A DNA stretch of 29,083 nucleotides from Bordetella parapertussis. Lineage in GTDB: Bacteria; Pseudomonadota; Gammaproteobacteria; Burkholderiales; Burkholderiaceae_C. The DNA is taken from positions 1-29,083 of the forward strand of contig CAMDAN010000020.1 in NCBI GenBank assembly GCA_945888535.1, given 5' to 3'. The notes under the pieces are model-generated. The model saw nothing but the letters and a program-made list of their open reading frames with translations, was not told the DNA's origin and searched no databases. The translations under genes and the position numbers were made by a program. Positions 13,816 to 23,200 of the stretch are shown here, piece by piece. Position 1 is the first letter of the stretch. The number at the start of each line of letters is the position of its first letter.

Positions 13816-14828
13816 TAGATAACCTTAGCCCGCATGAGATCGTTGCTGTTGAGAGCGCCACACAAACGGCCTTGTGCATCAACCACCAACACGCTGGTGA
13901 TACGCAGGCTTTCCATGAGTACGGCCGCGTCGACTGCCAACGCTGTTGGCAAAAGCGTTGCGGGTTGTGGGTGCATCACCTCTTGGGCGGTTTTACTGCG
14001 CAGGTCAACGCCTTGCTCAACCCAGCGCCGTAAATCGCCATCGGTAAAAATGCCCACTACGCGCTGGTCCTGATCCACCACAGCAGTGGCGCCTAAACCT
14101 TTGGCGCTCATCTCGCGCATCAAAGCGGTAAAAGTCGCAGAAGGCGCCACGTGTGGGACCGCGTCCCCGGTCCGCATCACATCACTCACATGCGTCAGCA
14201 GTTTGCGCCCCAAAGCGCCACCAGGGTGGGAGCGTGCAAAGTCTTCGGCTTTGAAACCGCGGGCGTCGAGTAAAGCGACCGCCAGGGCGTCGCCCATGGC
14301 CAATTGTGCGGTGGTGCTTGCGGTGGGTGCGAGGTTCAACGGACAGGCTTCGATATCGACAGCAGTGTTGAGCCAAACGGCGGCGTGTTGCGCCATGCTT
14401 GAATCGCCGTTGGCGGTCATCGCCACCAACGGGGCGCCAAGGCGTTTAAGCACCGGCAAGATGGCACTCATTTCTTGCGATTCGCCGCTGTTGGAAATCA
14501 TCAACACCAAATCCGTGGCGGTGATCATACCCAGGTCCCCATGGCTGGCTTCCGCGGGGTGAACAAAGAGTGCGGGGGTTCCTGTAGAGGCTAAGGTGGC
14601 AGCGATTTTTCGCCCGACGTGACCGCTTTTACCCATGCCCATCACGACGACGCGTCCGGTGGTGGCCAGCATCATGGATACGGCGCGGGGAAACCCTTCG
14701 TCTAGGCGGGCTTTGAGCCCCAACACAGCGGCAGCTTCAATGTCAAAGGTGGCGTGGGCTAGGGCGCTGGCCCGGTTTGCCGCTACCGCATCGGATGTTG
14801 AATCTGCCTTGGAAAGTGTGGAAGTCAT
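13815..14828 (-). CDS. kdsD: D-arabinose 5-phosphate isomerase (KpsF/GutQ family)
   Basis: Interconverts ribulose 5-phosphate and arabinose 5-phosphate, the first step of Kdo synthesis. It has 337 residues, the family size. The SIS domain fills about residues 40-200, with MGMGKSGHVGRKIAATLASTG and HPAEASHGDLGM as its sugar-phosphate motifs. Two CBS domains follow (about 215-270 and 280-335, with GIFTDGDLRR and GALNSNDLMRAKVI). It is the first gene of the leftward operon. A TATAAA -10 candidate (14842-14837) lies only eight bases before ATG 14828 and there is no Shine-Dalgarno, so the mRNA may be nearly leaderless. It is divergent from the antiporter gene with 43 bp between them. Confidence 0.96.
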   Translation of the reverse strand: MTSTLSKADSTSDAVAANRASALAHATFDIEAAAVLGLKARLDEGFPRAVSMMLATTGRVVVMGMGKSGHVGRKIAATLASTGTPALFVHPAEASHGDLGMITATDLVLMISNSGESQEMSAILPVLKRLGAPLVAMTANGDSSMAQHAAVWLNTAVDIEACPLNLAPTASTTAQLAMGDALAVALLDARGFKAEDFARSHPGGALGRKLLTHVSDVMRTGDAVPHVAPSATFTALMREMSAKGLGATAVVDQDQRVVGIFTDGDLRRWVEQGVDLRSKTAQEVMHPQPATLLPTALAVDAAVLMESLRITSVLVVDAQGRLCGALNSNDLMRAKVI

Positions 14829-14836
14829 CAGGTTAT

Positions 14837-14842
14837 TTTATA
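14837..14842 (-). promoter_or_regulatory. -10 candidate of the kdsD operon
   Basis: TATAAA on the minus strand, five of six consensus bases, ending eight bases before ATG 14828. No convincing -35 is visible. Both divergent promoters must fit within 43 bp or reach into the genes. Confidence 0.4.
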
Positions 14843-14871
14843 GAGCCCTCGGGTCTTGATAGTATCGAGCC

Positions 14872-16875
14872 ATGGGCGCTCTTGAAATTACTTTGCTTTA
14901 CCTCTTGGCTGCGGTGTCAGGTGTTGTGCTGTGCCGTACGCTAAAACTACCACCGATGTTGGGGTATTTGGCAGTGGGTGTGGCTTTGGGGCCGCATGCC
15001 TTAGCTCTTTCTAAAGACGGCGTCGCCGTGGGTCACTTGGGTGAATATGGGGTGGTTTTCCTGATGTTTGTTATTGGGTTGGAGTTCAACTTACCCAAGC
15101 TTAATGCGATGCGCAAACATGTGTTTGGATTAGGGTTGCTGCAAGTCTCGCTCACCATGGTGGGGGCCACGGTGGCAATGGGAGCCTTGGCGATGGTGTC
15201 ACCTTCGCTTTGGGGAATGGATTGGAAAACTGCGCTGGCGCTTTCAGGCGCGCTTGCCATGAGTAGCACCGCGATTGTGGTCAAGCTAATGGTCGAGCGC
15301 TTGGAGGTGGAGTCTGAACATGGCAAGCGCGTGATGGGCGTATTGCTTTTTCAAGACTTGGCGGTGGTTCCCTTGTTGGTACTGATTCCGGCTTTGGGGG
15401 CAACGGGCGAAAGTCTTTGGACTGCGCTGATGTTGGCGGCGTTCAAGGCGGTGGTGCTTGTGACGGTCTTGCTGATTGGCGGGCAGCATGTGATGCGCCG
15501 TTGGCTGACCCTGGTCGCGCGGCGAAAAAGTGAAGAGCTTTTTGTTTTGAATCTGTTGCTTGTCACTTTAGGACTGGCCTGGCTGACTGAACTTGCAGGC
15601 TTGAGCTTGGCCCTTGGGGCGTTTATTGCGGGCATGCTGATTTCAGAGACCGAATTTAAACAACAAGTGGAAACCGATATACGGCCTTTTCATGATGTGC
15701 TCTTGGGTATATTTTTTATCAGTATCGGCATGATGTTGGACTGGCGCATGATCATGGCGCAGTGGCCCTTGGTATTGTTGCTGTTGATTGGCCCGCTGCT
15801 GTTTAAGGCGGTATTGGTGGCGTCTTTGGCCCGCGTGTTAGGGGCCACAGCGGGGGTGGCGGTTCGAACCGGTTTGTATTTGGCACAAGCTGGCGAGTTT
15901 GGTTTCGTGCTGCTTACGCTCGCCCAAGAAAACGCATTGGTGCCTGCTCATTTACTTCACCCTATTTTGGCCAGCATGGTCTTGTCCATGTTGGCTACGC
16001 CCTTTATCTTGATGTACAGCAACCGCATCGTCCTTAAACTCGTTTCCAGCGAGTGGTTGATGCAGTCTCTGCAAATGACCCAGCTTGCGACCAAATCGAT
16101 CAACGCCAACCACCACGTCATTATTTGTGGCTATGGCCGATGCGGTCAAAATTTAGCAAAAATGTTGGAGCGCGAAGGCATCGCCTATCTGGCCTTGGAC
16201 CTAGACCCCGATCGCGTAAGACAGGCCGCTGCGGCGGGTGACTCGGTGGTGTTCGGAGACGCAACCCGATTGCCTGCTTTGATGGCAGCGGGTTTGGCCC
16301 GTGCAAGCGCGGTGGTGGTAACTTACCTCGAAGTGGCTGCGGCGTTCAAAGTGTTGGCCCACAGCCGTGCCCATGCGCCGCAAGTGCCGGTGATTGTGCG
16401 TACCCGCGACGACCACGACTTAGATCGTCTCACCCAAGCGGGTGCTGCCGAAGTCGTGCCAGAAGCGATCGAGGGGTCGCTCATGTTAGCCAGCCATGCT
16501 TTGGCCTTGGTGGGCGTGCCGATGCGTAGGGTGATCCGCGTTGCGCAAGAGCAGCGGGAGGCCCGCTACCACTTGTTGCGCGGTTATTTTCATGGTGCAG
16601 ATGACACGTCTGCAGACGCGATGGAGCAAGAAAGTTTGCGCGTAGTGACTTTGACGAAGCAAAAAAATTGGCAAGGCTTGCGGATTGAAGATGCGGGACT
16701 GGATGCGCTGTCCGTTCGCCTAATGAGTCTGCGCAGAGCCAACGGCGAAGTAGCCGACGTGGACAGCACCACGTTGTTTCAATCGGGGGATACCTTGGTG
16801 TTGTCGGGCCACGGCGAGGACTTAGCCCTCGCCGAACAACACCTGGCCGCGCTTCCCGGCGCAGAGGCACAATAA
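14872..16875 (+). CDS. Monovalent cation:proton antiporter of the CPA2 (KefB/KefC/YbaL) family
   Basis: Inner-membrane K+ or Na+/H+ antiporter with cytosolic ligand-gated domains. It has 667 residues. Residues 1-390 contain about twelve hydrophobic segments, and the family features LGYLAVGVALGPH, FMFVIGLEFN-type segment, and LYLAQAGEFGFVLLTL are visible. A TrkA-N/RCK domain follows from about 415 with the Rossmann motif IICGYGRCGQNLAKML and LDLDPDRVRQAAAAGDSVVFGDATR. The last 80 residues (SVRLMSLRRANGEVADVDSTTLFQSGDTLVLSGHGEDL) form a TrkA-C domain. The KefC-type glutathione-linked subunits are not adjacent, so it may belong to the YbaL branch. Start ATG 14872 has only GAG near the right distance. 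apt begins six bases after the stop. Confidence 0.93.
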   Translation: MGALEITLLYLLAAVSGVVLCRTLKLPPMLGYLAVGVALGPHALALSKDGVAVGHLGEYGVVFLMFVIGLEFNLPKLNAMRKHVFGLGLLQVSLTMVGATVAMGALAMVSPSLWGMDWKTALALSGALAMSSTAIVVKLMVERLEVESEHGKRVMGVLLFQDLAVVPLLVLIPALGATGESLWTALMLAAFKAVVLVTVLLIGGQHVMRRWLTLVARRKSEELFVLNLLLVTLGLAWLTELAGLSLALGAFIAGMLISETEFKQQVETDIRPFHDVLLGIFFISIGMMLDWRMIMAQWPLVLLLLIGPLLFKAVLVASLARVLGATAGVAVRTGLYLAQAGEFGFVLLTLAQENALVPAHLLHPILASMVLSMLATPFILMYSNRIVLKLVSSEWLMQSLQMTQLATKSINANHHVIICGYGRCGQNLAKMLEREGIAYLALDLDPDRVRQAAAAGDSVVFGDATRLPALMAAGLARASAVVVTYLEVAAAFKVLAHSRAHAPQVPVIVRTRDDHDLDRLTQAGAAEVVPEAIEGSLMLASHALALVGVPMRRVIRVAQEQREARYHLLRGYFHGADDTSADAMEQESLRVVTLTKQKNWQGLRIEDAGLDALSVRLMSLRRANGEVADVDSTTLFQSGDTLVLSGHGEDLALAEQHLAALPGAEAQ

Positions 16876-16881
16876 GCCCCT

Positions 16882-17436
16882 ATGCAAAACACCAGCGTCA
16901 CCGATTACCTTCGCGCCCATATTCGCACTGTCCCCGATTGGCCAACGCCTGGCGTGCAGTTTCGAGATATCACTCCCTTGCTCCAAGACGCCAAAGTCTT
17001 TCGGGTTTTGATCGACGCTTTTGTTCACCGCTATATGGATGCATCTCGCCGACCTGACGTCGTCGCCGGATTGGATGCGCGGGGCTTTATTTTGGGCGCC
17101 GTGGTGGCGCATGAGCTCAATGTTGGCTTCGTTCCGATCCGTAAAAAAGGCAAGTTACCTTTTACAACCGTGGAAGAAACGTATGAGCTGGAATATGGAA
17201 GCGCGACGGTTGAGCTCCATACCGATGCGGTCAAGCCCGGCCACCAGGTCTTGCTCATCGATGACTTAATCGCCACTGGCGGCACGATGATGGCAGGGAA
17301 AAAACTTTTGGAACGGTTGGGCGCCCATGTCATGGAAGGCGCTGCGATTGTGGATTTGCCCGAGCTTGGCGGCTCCGACAAATTACGCGCCACTGGCATG
17401 CAACTTTTTACCCTGTTGGATTTTTCAGGCCACTAG
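16882..17436 (+). CDS. apt: Adenine phosphoribosyltransferase
   Basis: Salvages adenine to AMP with phosphoribosyl pyrophosphate in the cytosol. It has 184 residues, the usual length. [19 protein letters not shown] near residues 18-36 and [11 protein letters not shown] near 62-72 are Apt-specific, and [21 protein letters not shown] at about 124-144 is the PRPP-binding motif. The family's KKGKLPF loop is present. It follows the antiporter gene with a gap of six bases and probably shares its transcript. It is convergent with mnmE, with 23 bp between stop codons and no clear terminator hairpin in that gap. Confidence 0.97.
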   Translation: MQNTSVTDYLRAHIRTVPDWPTPGVQFRDITPLLQDAKVFRVLIDAFVHRYMDASRRPDVVAGLDARGFILGAVVAHELNVGFVPIRKKGKLPFTTVEETYELEYGSATVELHTDAVKPGHQVLLIDDLIATGGTMMAGKKLLERLGAHVMEGAAIVDLPELGGSDKLRATGMQLFTLLDFSGH

Positions 17437-17459
17437 ATCGTACTAGGCCTTACCAGAAC

Positions 17460-18872
17460 TCATTTGCCAATACAAAAGCTCGAAAAAATAACCCCGAGTA
17501 AATCATCGGAACTAAATTCCCCGGTAATCTCATTCAATGCGTTTTGTGCCAAGCGCAATTCTTCAGCTAACAAATCAAGCGACTGAGCGCGTAGTGCGAG
17601 GTGGGCCGCAGCTTCAAGCAAATGGTTTTCAACCAAGCGAAGCGCTTGGACATGGCGCTCGCGAGCCATAAAGATCCCGCCGTCTGGCGCTTGCCAGCCT
17701 GCAGCCTGCAGCAGCGCCGAACGCAGCTTATCAAGCCCTTCACCGGTTTTGGCAGACAAACGGATGCCTTCGCTACCCCCCGTGGCAGGTGCATCAGGTG
17801 AAACCGCATCGGCTTTGTTCCAGACGTGCAGAACCACCACTGCACTGGATAATTTTTTTAATAAGAGAGAAGCAATGTGTGCGTCTGCGGCTTGGTAGTC
17901 TGGGGACGCACTGCGAGTAAGGTCATGTAAAAAGACGATCGCATCAGCCCCTTCAATAGCTTGCCAGGCGCGTTCAATACCGATTTTTTCAACTGCGTCA
18001 TCGCTTTCACGCAAGCCCGCCGTGTCCACCACATGCACTGGGACGCCTTCGATTTGAATCGTTTGTTCTACTCTGTCCCGGGTGGTTCCGGCAATGGGCG
18101 TCACGATAGCGAGTTCCGCGCCCGCTAAGGCGTTAAGCAGCGACGACTTGCCCGCGTTAGGCTGCCCCGCAATCACCACCTTCATGCCTTCGCGTAAAAG
18201 TGCGCCTTGCGTGGCTTTGTGTTGAACCGATCGCAAAGCTGCCTGCAGCCGATCGAGTTGGCCTTGGGCGTCGGCCTTTTGTAAAAAGTCGATTTCTTCT
18301 TCTGGAAAATCCAAGGTGGCTTCGACCAACATACGCAGGCGAATCAAAGCATCACGCAGCGTGTGAATTTCTATTGAAAATGCACCAGACAAAGAAGCCG
18401 TGGCGCTGCGGGCAGCAGCTTCGGTGCTGGCGTCGATCAAGTCGGCGATCGCCTCGGCTTGGGCGAGGTCAATTTTGTCGTTCAGAAAGGCGCGTTCGGT
18501 AAATTCGCCTGGGCGCGCCAAACGCAAATGGGGCAGACAAGTTTGGTTAGAAGCGTCGAGCTGTTGCGCCACCTCTAAGCACCGCGCTAGCAGCAACTGC
18601 AAAACCACCGGGCCGCCGTGGGCCTGAATTTCTAGAACATCTTCCCCCGTAAAAGAGTGTGGGGCCGGAAAGAACAGCGCCAAGCCTTGGTCAATGGCTG
18701 CGCCTTGCGCATCGGGAAAAGGCAAGTAGATTGCTTCCCGAGGTTGGAGCGAGCGCCCCAACCACGACTGCACCAATCGATCCAAGCCCCTGCCACTGAG
18801 GCGAACGATACCCACCGACCCGCGCCCGGGCGCGGTGGCGATGGCGATGATGGGATCGTCGTGGTGGCGAAT
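17460..18872 (-). CDS. mnmE: tRNA-5-carboxymethylaminomethyl-uridine GTPase MnmE
   Basis: With MnmG, MnmE modifies U34 in the wobble position of several tRNAs. With the favoured start it has 470 residues. The N-terminal folate-binding part reads [21 protein letters not shown]. The G domain shows P-loop GQPNAGKSS (about residue 230), DTAGLRES and NKAD. The protein ends FCIGK, the essential C-terminal Cys motif. The start is odd: between an in-frame stop and the conserved N-terminus the only initiation-capable codon is ATT at 18872, giving [16 protein letters not shown]. The first GTG, at 18815, would remove the conserved strand. There is no clear Shine-Dalgarno. It begins five bases after the yidC stop. 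Confidence 0.94.
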   Translation of the reverse strand: MRHHDDPIIAIATAPGRGSVGIVRLSGRGLDRLVQSWLGRSLQPREAIYLPFPDAQGAAIDQGLALFFPAPHSFTGEDVLEIQAHGGPVVLQLLLARCLEVAQQLDASNQTCLPHLRLARPGEFTERAFLNDKIDLAQAEAIADLIDASTEAAARSATASLSGAFSIEIHTLRDALIRLRMLVEATLDFPEEEIDFLQKADAQGQLDRLQAALRSVQHKATQGALLREGMKVVIAGQPNAGKSSLLNALAGAELAIVTPIAGTTRDRVEQTIQIEGVPVHVVDTAGLRESDDAVEKIGIERAWQAIEGADAIVFLHDLTRSASPDYQAADAHIASLLLKKLSSAVVVLHVWNKADAVSPDAPATGGSEGIRLSAKTGEGLDKLRSALLQAAGWQAPDGGIFMARERHVQALRLVENHLLEAAAHLALRAQSLDLLAEELRLAQNALNEITGEFSSDDLLGVIFSSFCIGK

Positions 18873-18877
18873 GGCGC

Positions 18878-20584
18878 TTACTTAAAGGAAGGCAGGTTGA
18901 ACTGTGGCGGCACGCCCATGCGGACGTTGATCAACCACTGTTGCGCGATGGACAAAATGTTATTGGTAATCCAGTACACCACCAAGCCCGAGGGGAAAAA
19001 GAAGAACATCACGCTAAATGCCAGTGGCATGTACCACATCATCTTGGCCTGCAACGGGTCAGGTGGAGCGGGGTTCAATGCGGTTTGCAGCAAAGTCGTG
19101 AGCGTCATGATCAGCGGCAAGATGTAGTACGGATCGGGCGCAGAGAGATCGTGAATCCATCCCATCCAAGGCGCGTTGCGCATCTCCACGCTGGATAGCA
19201 AAACCCAGTACAAGGCAATGAAAACAGGAATCTGAATCATGATGGGGAAGCATCCGCCCATGGGGTTGACTTTTTCTTCGCGGTAAATGCGCATCATCTC
19301 TTGCTGCATTTGCTGCGGGTTGTCTTTCAGCCGCTCACGCATTTCCATGATCTTCGGATTCACAGCCTTCATCTTGGCCATGCTGGCGTACGCCTTGGCA
19401 TTGAGCCAGTAGAACGCGATTTTTAGCAAGAGCACCAAAGCCACAATAGACCAGCCCCAGTTTTGAATAAAGCCATGAAGACGGTCAAGTAACCAGTACA
19501 AAGGCTTAGCCAAAATAGTGAGCCAGCCGTAGTCTTTGACGAGCTCTAAACCCGGTGTCAGCGCTTCGAGCATTTTTTCTTCTTGGGGCCCGACAAATAA
19601 CGTGGCGTCAATAGTTTGTGTGGCGCCCGGGGCAATCGCTGTAAGCGGGGCCACCATCGCGGCGGTGTAACAGCAGTTGGACTCAATGTCTAAGGCTTTT
19701 AAAGCAATCGTGCGTTCCACGCCGTCTGGCAAAATCCACGCACTGGCAAAGTAGTGCTGCACCATGGCTATATAGCCGTTGGCAGATTGCTTTTCGTACT
19801 CAGCACTTTTCTTTTTAATATCTTCAAATTCAATTTTTTGGTATTTCTTGGCATCGGTATACACCGCAGGCCCTGTGAAGGTGGAGTAAAAAGATGATTC
19901 GCCAGGGGGCTTATTGCCATCGCGCATAAGCTGTAAATACAACTGCGGAGCAATCGGTGAGGCAGTGGTGTTGGTCAAAGCGTGTTTAACCGCAACAGCG
20001 TAAGACCCGCGCTTAAGCGTATAGGTTTTTACGAGGGTGATGCCACCCACGTCCGCAGAGGTAAAAGTCAATTGAAACTCATCAACGCCGTCTTTAAGTT
20101 CACGGACTCCGCTCACGGTCATCGGTGTTTTGTGGGTGGGGAAGGCGCCGGGCACGGCGCCAGAGACCACGCCCGACTGCGCTAAATACACGCGGTCTTT
20201 GCTGTCATCAAGTAATACAAAGTTCTTTGACTCGTCAGCGTTATCGCCGTAGCGTACGAATTCGCTGCCTACTAAAGTACCACCTTGGGTATCAAAACGC
20301 AGCTTGAGAACGTCAGTGCTAACGGTAAAGCGCTCGCCGGTTTTAGCAGGAGCGGTGTCCGTTGGAACGGCGGCAGGGGCGGCCGCTGCAACGGGCACCG
20401 TACCCGCAGGAACGCTGGTATCGGAGGCGGGCTGAGACGGCGCAACGCTAGAGGCGTCAACCTTCACGGGCTGGCCTTGGAAAAATGTGGCCTTTTGGCC
20501 GTGAGAAATTTGCCATTGGTCCCAAAGCAAGACCATAGAGAAGCCAAAGATCACCCACAAGACGGTGCGGCGAATATCGTTCAT
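18878..20584 (-). CDS. yidC: Membrane protein insertase YidC
   Basis: Inserts and folds inner-membrane proteins alone or with SecYEG. It has 568 residues, the family size. The N-terminal anchor is [20 protein letters not shown], and then an Ala/Pro/Thr-rich linker leads to the periplasmic beta domain (about 60-340, with [15 protein letters not shown] and [16 protein letters not shown]). The conserved membrane core starts near 355 with [22 protein letters not shown] and continues through the segment [21 protein letters not shown], the cytosolic helical hairpin ([14 protein letters not shown]) and the last segments [11 protein letters not shown] and [16 protein letters not shown]. The ATG overlaps yidD by four bases. 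It belongs to rpmH-rnpA-yidD-yidC-mnmE. Confidence 0.98.
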   Translation of the reverse strand: MNDIRRTVLWVIFGFSMVLLWDQWQISHGQKATFFQGQPVKVDASSVAPSQPASDTSVPAGTVPVAAAAPAAVPTDTAPAKTGERFTVSTDVLKLRFDTQGGTLVGSEFVRYGDNADESKNFVLLDDSKDRVYLAQSGVVSGAVPGAFPTHKTPMTVSGVRELKDGVDEFQLTFTSADVGGITLVKTYTLKRGSYAVAVKHALTNTTASPIAPQLYLQLMRDGNKPPGESSFYSTFTGPAVYTDAKKYQKIEFEDIKKKSAEYEKQSANGYIAMVQHYFASAWILPDGVERTIALKALDIESNCCYTAAMVAPLTAIAPGATQTIDATLFVGPQEEKMLEALTPGLELVKDYGWLTILAKPLYWLLDRLHGFIQNWGWSIVALVLLLKIAFYWLNAKAYASMAKMKAVNPKIMEMRERLKDNPQQMQQEMMRIYREEKVNPMGGCFPIMIQIPVFIALYWVLLSSVEMRNAPWMGWIHDLSAPDPYYILPLIMTLTTLLQTALNPAPPDPLQAKMMWYMPLAFSVMFFFFPSGLVVYWITNNILSIAQQWLINVRMGVPPQFNLPSFK

Positions 20585-20853
20585 GAAGATTTCTTTTCGG
20601 AAGATGAAGGAATGAAGCGGCTAAAAAGCCGGGGTTTTTGCGTTGGGACGGGATCAAGCCCACCATCGCACCAAGGGTGACAGCGCGCCAGTCGGGACAA
20701 CACCAAATAGCTGCCTGCTGCAGCACCATGGTTTTGCAACGCCCCCAGAGCATACACAGAACAGGTGGGCTCAAACCGACAGGCCGAGCCCAACCAAGGG
20801 CTCAGTAGTAAGCGATAGCCTTTCACCAATCCAACCAAAAGCGCCCGAATCAT
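20581..20853 (-). CDS. yidD: Membrane protein insertion efficiency factor YidD
   Basis: Small membrane-associated protein that assists YidC-dependent insertion. It has 90 residues. The signature LVGLVKGYRLLLSPWLGSACRFEPTCSVYALGAL fills the first 40 residues, including the Cys pair in CRFEPTCS, and RLARCHPWCDGGLDPVP follows. It overlaps rnpA by four bases upstream and yidC by four bases downstream, so translation along the operon is tightly coupled. Confidence 0.95.
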   Translation of the reverse strand: MIRALLVGLVKGYRLLLSPWLGSACRFEPTCSVYALGALQNHGAAAGSYLVLSRLARCHPWCDGGLDPVPTQKPRLFSRFIPSSSEKKSS

Positions 20854-21269
20854 GGCAAAGCCTGCTTGGAATGGGCAACACTGGCTTGGCTGAACAAGTC
20901 GAGCAACTCAGCTCGTACAGCCGCCTTCAATGCTAGCGAGGACGCGCTGACAAACTGCGTCCGGTCAAAGGCCGTTCGGAGTCTTACAAGATGTGCTTGC
21001 GCTGGCAGCGAATGTTGAAATTGGGGGCTCACGCTGTAGATTTGTCGTTTGATGGCGTTGCGGGTAACGGCGCGTTTAGCCCAACGTTTGGGCACCATGG
21101 CGCCCATCCACAGCCCAGAAAACGGAAAAACCGCTGGAGCAGCGGTTGTTTCTGTAGGGGCGTTAGGCATCTCAATGGCGCAACTGTGCAAAGCAAAGTG
21201 CGCGGTACGCGCCCTGATTTTTCCTGCCAACACGGCCTGAAATTGGGGTCGTGTTTGCAGCCGTTGCAC
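20850..21269 (-). CDS. rnpA: Ribonuclease P protein component
   Basis: Protein subunit of RNase P, which matures the 5' ends of tRNAs. From GTG 21269 it has 139 residues. The family motif MVPKRWAKRAVTRNAIKRQI is at about residues 60-80. TRPQFQAVLAGK forms the normal N-terminus. A TTG six bases upstream is also open, but GTG gives the usual MQRL-type start. There is an unusual insertion of about 15 residues (MPNAPTETTAAPAVFP) between the first two strands. The gene starts 28 bp after rpmH and overlaps yidD by four bases. Confidence 0.93.
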   Translation of the reverse strand: MQRLQTRPQFQAVLAGKIRARTAHFALHSCAIEMPNAPTETTAAPAVFPFSGLWMGAMVPKRWAKRAVTRNAIKRQIYSVSPQFQHSLPAQAHLVRLRTAFDRTQFVSASSLALKAAVRAELLDLFSQASVAHSKQALP

Positions 21270-21297
21270 GGTCAAGCCAGGGCTTTACCGTGTGAAA

Positions 21298-21432
21298 TTA
21301 GACAGCCAGGCGCTTGCGGCCTTTGGCGCGGCGTGCGTTGATCACAGCGCGGCCGCCGCGGGTTTTCATGCGAACCAAGAAGCCGTGGGTGCGGGCGCGA
21401 CGAATTTTGGAGGGTTGGTAAGTGCGTTTCAT
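21298..21432 (-). CDS. rpmH: 50S ribosomal protein L34
   Basis: A 44-residue basic ribosomal protein too short for usual length cut-offs. It begins [18 protein letters not shown] and ends GRKRLAV, exactly the L34 pattern. ATG 21432 has AGGA nine bases upstream (21445-21442). It is the first gene of the leftward rpmH-rnpA-yidD-yidC-mnmE operon and faces dnaA across the presumed origin. Confidence 0.98.
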   Translation of the reverse strand: MKRTYQPSKIRRARTHGFLVRMKTRGGRAVINARRAKGRKRLAV

Positions 21433-21486
21433 TTGGGGAAATCCTGAGGGTTCAAAAAACCCCGACTTCAATCAGGGCAGCCTCAG

Positions 21487-21515
21487 ATTATCGCAAATTT
21501 TCTGAGTCCCGGCAA
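21487..21515 (-). promoter_or_regulatory. rpmH promoter
   Basis: On the minus strand TTGCCG (21515-21510), a 17-base spacer and GATAAT (21492-21487, five of six). Transcription would begin near 21480, about 48 bases before rpmH. Confidence 0.6.
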
Positions 21516-21579
21516 GCGCTTAGCTAGGATTTGATGTCTTGCGCTGGAACTTAGGGCGATTTTCGGACAAAAGTGCCGT

Positions 21580-21607
21580 TTGAAAACTGTGGCAAACTGT
21601 GGATAAG
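21580..21607 (+). promoter_or_regulatory. dnaA promoter candidate
   Basis: TTGAAA (21580-21585) and GATAAG (21602-21607) are 16 bases apart. The DnaA box at 21598-21606 covers the -10, which fits autorepression of dnaA by its product. Confidence 0.45.
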
Positions 21608-21655
21608 TATTCAAAAAATCGAATTAAATCCCCGTCTAAACCTAATATATCCACA
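21588..21655. promoter_or_regulatory. DnaA boxes, candidate origin region
   Basis: TGTGGATAA at 21598-21606 is a perfect DnaA box on the minus strand. TGTGGCAAA at 21588-21596 is a two-mismatch copy ten bases before it, in helical phase. ATATCCACA at 21647-21655 matches eight of nine on the plus strand. Between them lies a 40-base AT-rich stretch. The rpmH-dnaA gap is the origin in several Burkholderiales, but three boxes are few for a complete oriC. Confidence 0.55.
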
Positions 21656-21670
21656 GAGCCAGTGACCACT

Positions 21671-23083
21671 ATGACCGAGGGAATTTCTAATCTGCCGTCT
21701 GACCCCCGAGGGCATGAAATCGGCCAAAGTCTGTGGCAGTCGTGCGTCGATCAGCTCGCCCAAGAGTTGCCTGAACAGCAGTTCAACACCTGGATCAAAC
21801 CCTTAAGCGCCCAAGTCTCTGATGACATGTCGAAGGTTATGGTTTTCGTGGCCAACCGCTTCAAGCTCGACTGGGTGCGCGCCCAGTACAGCGTTCGGAT
21901 TGCCGCGCTATTAGAAAAACTTTACGGCCAGCCTGTTCAGGTTGAATTGGCTATTTCTCCTCGAGAAATGCCTTCGCGAAGCGCGTCCTTGGAGCCTATG
22001 TCGGAGTCTCTTGGCGTGAGTTCTGAGCCGCAAGCTGCAGACCCACGGTCCGACGGTTTACAGAAAAACCGGCTCAACAGCATGCTGACCTTTGAGACCT
22101 TGGTGGAGGGTACGGCCAACCGGATGGCCCGAGCCGCCGCCATGCACGTAGCCACCATGCCAGGGCATTTGTACAACCCCTTGTTTATCTACGGCGGCGT
22201 GGGTTTAGGTAAGACGCATTTGATGCATGCGGTGGGGAATCGCTTGCTGGCTGACAAGCCCGGATCCAAAGTTCTCTACATCCACGCGGAACAGTTTGTC
22301 TCGGATGTGGTTAAAGCGTACCAGCGCAAGACTTTTGATGAATTTAAAGACAAATACCATTCCTTGGATTTGTTGTTAATTGACGATGTGCAGTTCTTTG
22401 CCAACAAAGACCGGACCCAAGAGGAGTTTTTCAACGCTTTTGAGGCCCTTTTGGCTAAAAAGTCGCACATTGTGATGACAAGCGACACCTATCCTAAGGG
22501 CTTGACCGACATCCATGAGCGCTTGGTTTCGCGTTTCGATTCCGGCTTGACTGTGGCCATTGAGCCGCCAGAACTCGAGATGCGGGTGGCCATTTTGATC
22601 AACAAAGCCCGTGCTGAAGGGGCCGATATGCCAGAAGAAGTGGCATTTTTCGTGGCTAAAAATGTGCGATCAAATGTGCGCGAACTTGAAGGTGCTTTGC
22701 GCAAATGCTTGGCTTATTCCCGGTTTAACCAAAAAGAAATTTCTATTCAGCTCGCCCGCGAAGCGCTGCGGGATCTGCTGTCGATCCAAAACCGCCAAAT
22801 TTCGGTGGAAAACATCCAAAAAACAGTTGCCGACTACTACAAAATTAAAGTCGCCGACATGTATTCGAAAAAGCGCCCGGCCAGCATCGCCAGGCCGCGC
22901 CAAATCGCCATGTATTTGGCCAAAGAATTGACCCAAAAAAGCCTGCCCGAGATCGGTGAGTTGTTTGGCGGGCGGGACCACACCACAGTGCTACACGCGG
23001 TTCGAAAAATCAGCGGGGAGCGCCAACAAATGTTGGAATTGAACCAGCAGCTTCACGTGTTGGAGCAAACCCTCAAGGGCTAA
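21671..23083 (+). CDS. dnaA: Chromosomal replication initiator DnaA
   Basis: AAA+ ATPase that binds DnaA boxes and opens the origin. It has 470 residues. Domain I begins [25 protein letters not shown], and the linker is Ser/Pro/Glu-rich. Walker A is GGVGLGKTH at about 175-183, Walker B is LLLIDDVQF, and the domain IV signature [11 protein letters not shown] is present near the C-terminus. ATG 21671 is chosen because it begins the normal MTEG start; the frame is open back to a GTG at 21599, but that codon lies in the DnaA box and promoter. The Shine-Dalgarno is weak. dnaN follows 117 bp later. Confidence 0.98.
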   Translation: MTEGISNLPSDPRGHEIGQSLWQSCVDQLAQELPEQQFNTWIKPLSAQVSDDMSKVMVFVANRFKLDWVRAQYSVRIAALLEKLYGQPVQVELAISPREMPSRSASLEPMSESLGVSSEPQAADPRSDGLQKNRLNSMLTFETLVEGTANRMARAAAMHVATMPGHLYNPLFIYGGVGLGKTHLMHAVGNRLLADKPGSKVLYIHAEQFVSDVVKAYQRKTFDEFKDKYHSLDLLLIDDVQFFANKDRTQEEFFNAFEALLAKKSHIVMTSDTYPKGLTDIHERLVSRFDSGLTVAIEPPELEMRVAILINKARAEGADMPEEVAFFVAKNVRSNVRELEGALRKCLAYSRFNQKEISIQLAREALRDLLSIQNRQISVENIQKTVADYYKIKVADMYSKKRPASIARPRQIAMYLAKELTQKSLPEIGELFGGRDHTTVLHAVRKISGERQQMLELNQQLHVLEQTLKG

Positions 23084-23102
23084 AGGGAAAATAGTCTCAA
23101 AC

Positions 23103-23117
23103 CCCTCAAATTGAGGG
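23103..23117. repeat. Perfect dyad in the dnaA-dnaN gap
   Basis: CCCTCAA-A-TTGAGGG, seven-base arms around one base. There is no T tract after it, so it is unlikely to terminate transcription; it could bind a protein or stall RNA polymerase. Confidence 0.45.
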
Positions 23118-23200
23118 CATAAAACAGCGAAAATGGCGGGTAGTGCGACGAGGCCGGCACAACGCCCCACAGATAGTAAAAATATACATTGGAGATTGAC

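Noticed and set aside
21599..21670. GTG start for dnaA 24 codons upstream
   Set aside because: The GTG is part of the DnaA box and promoter; the normal DnaA start is the ATG at 21671.
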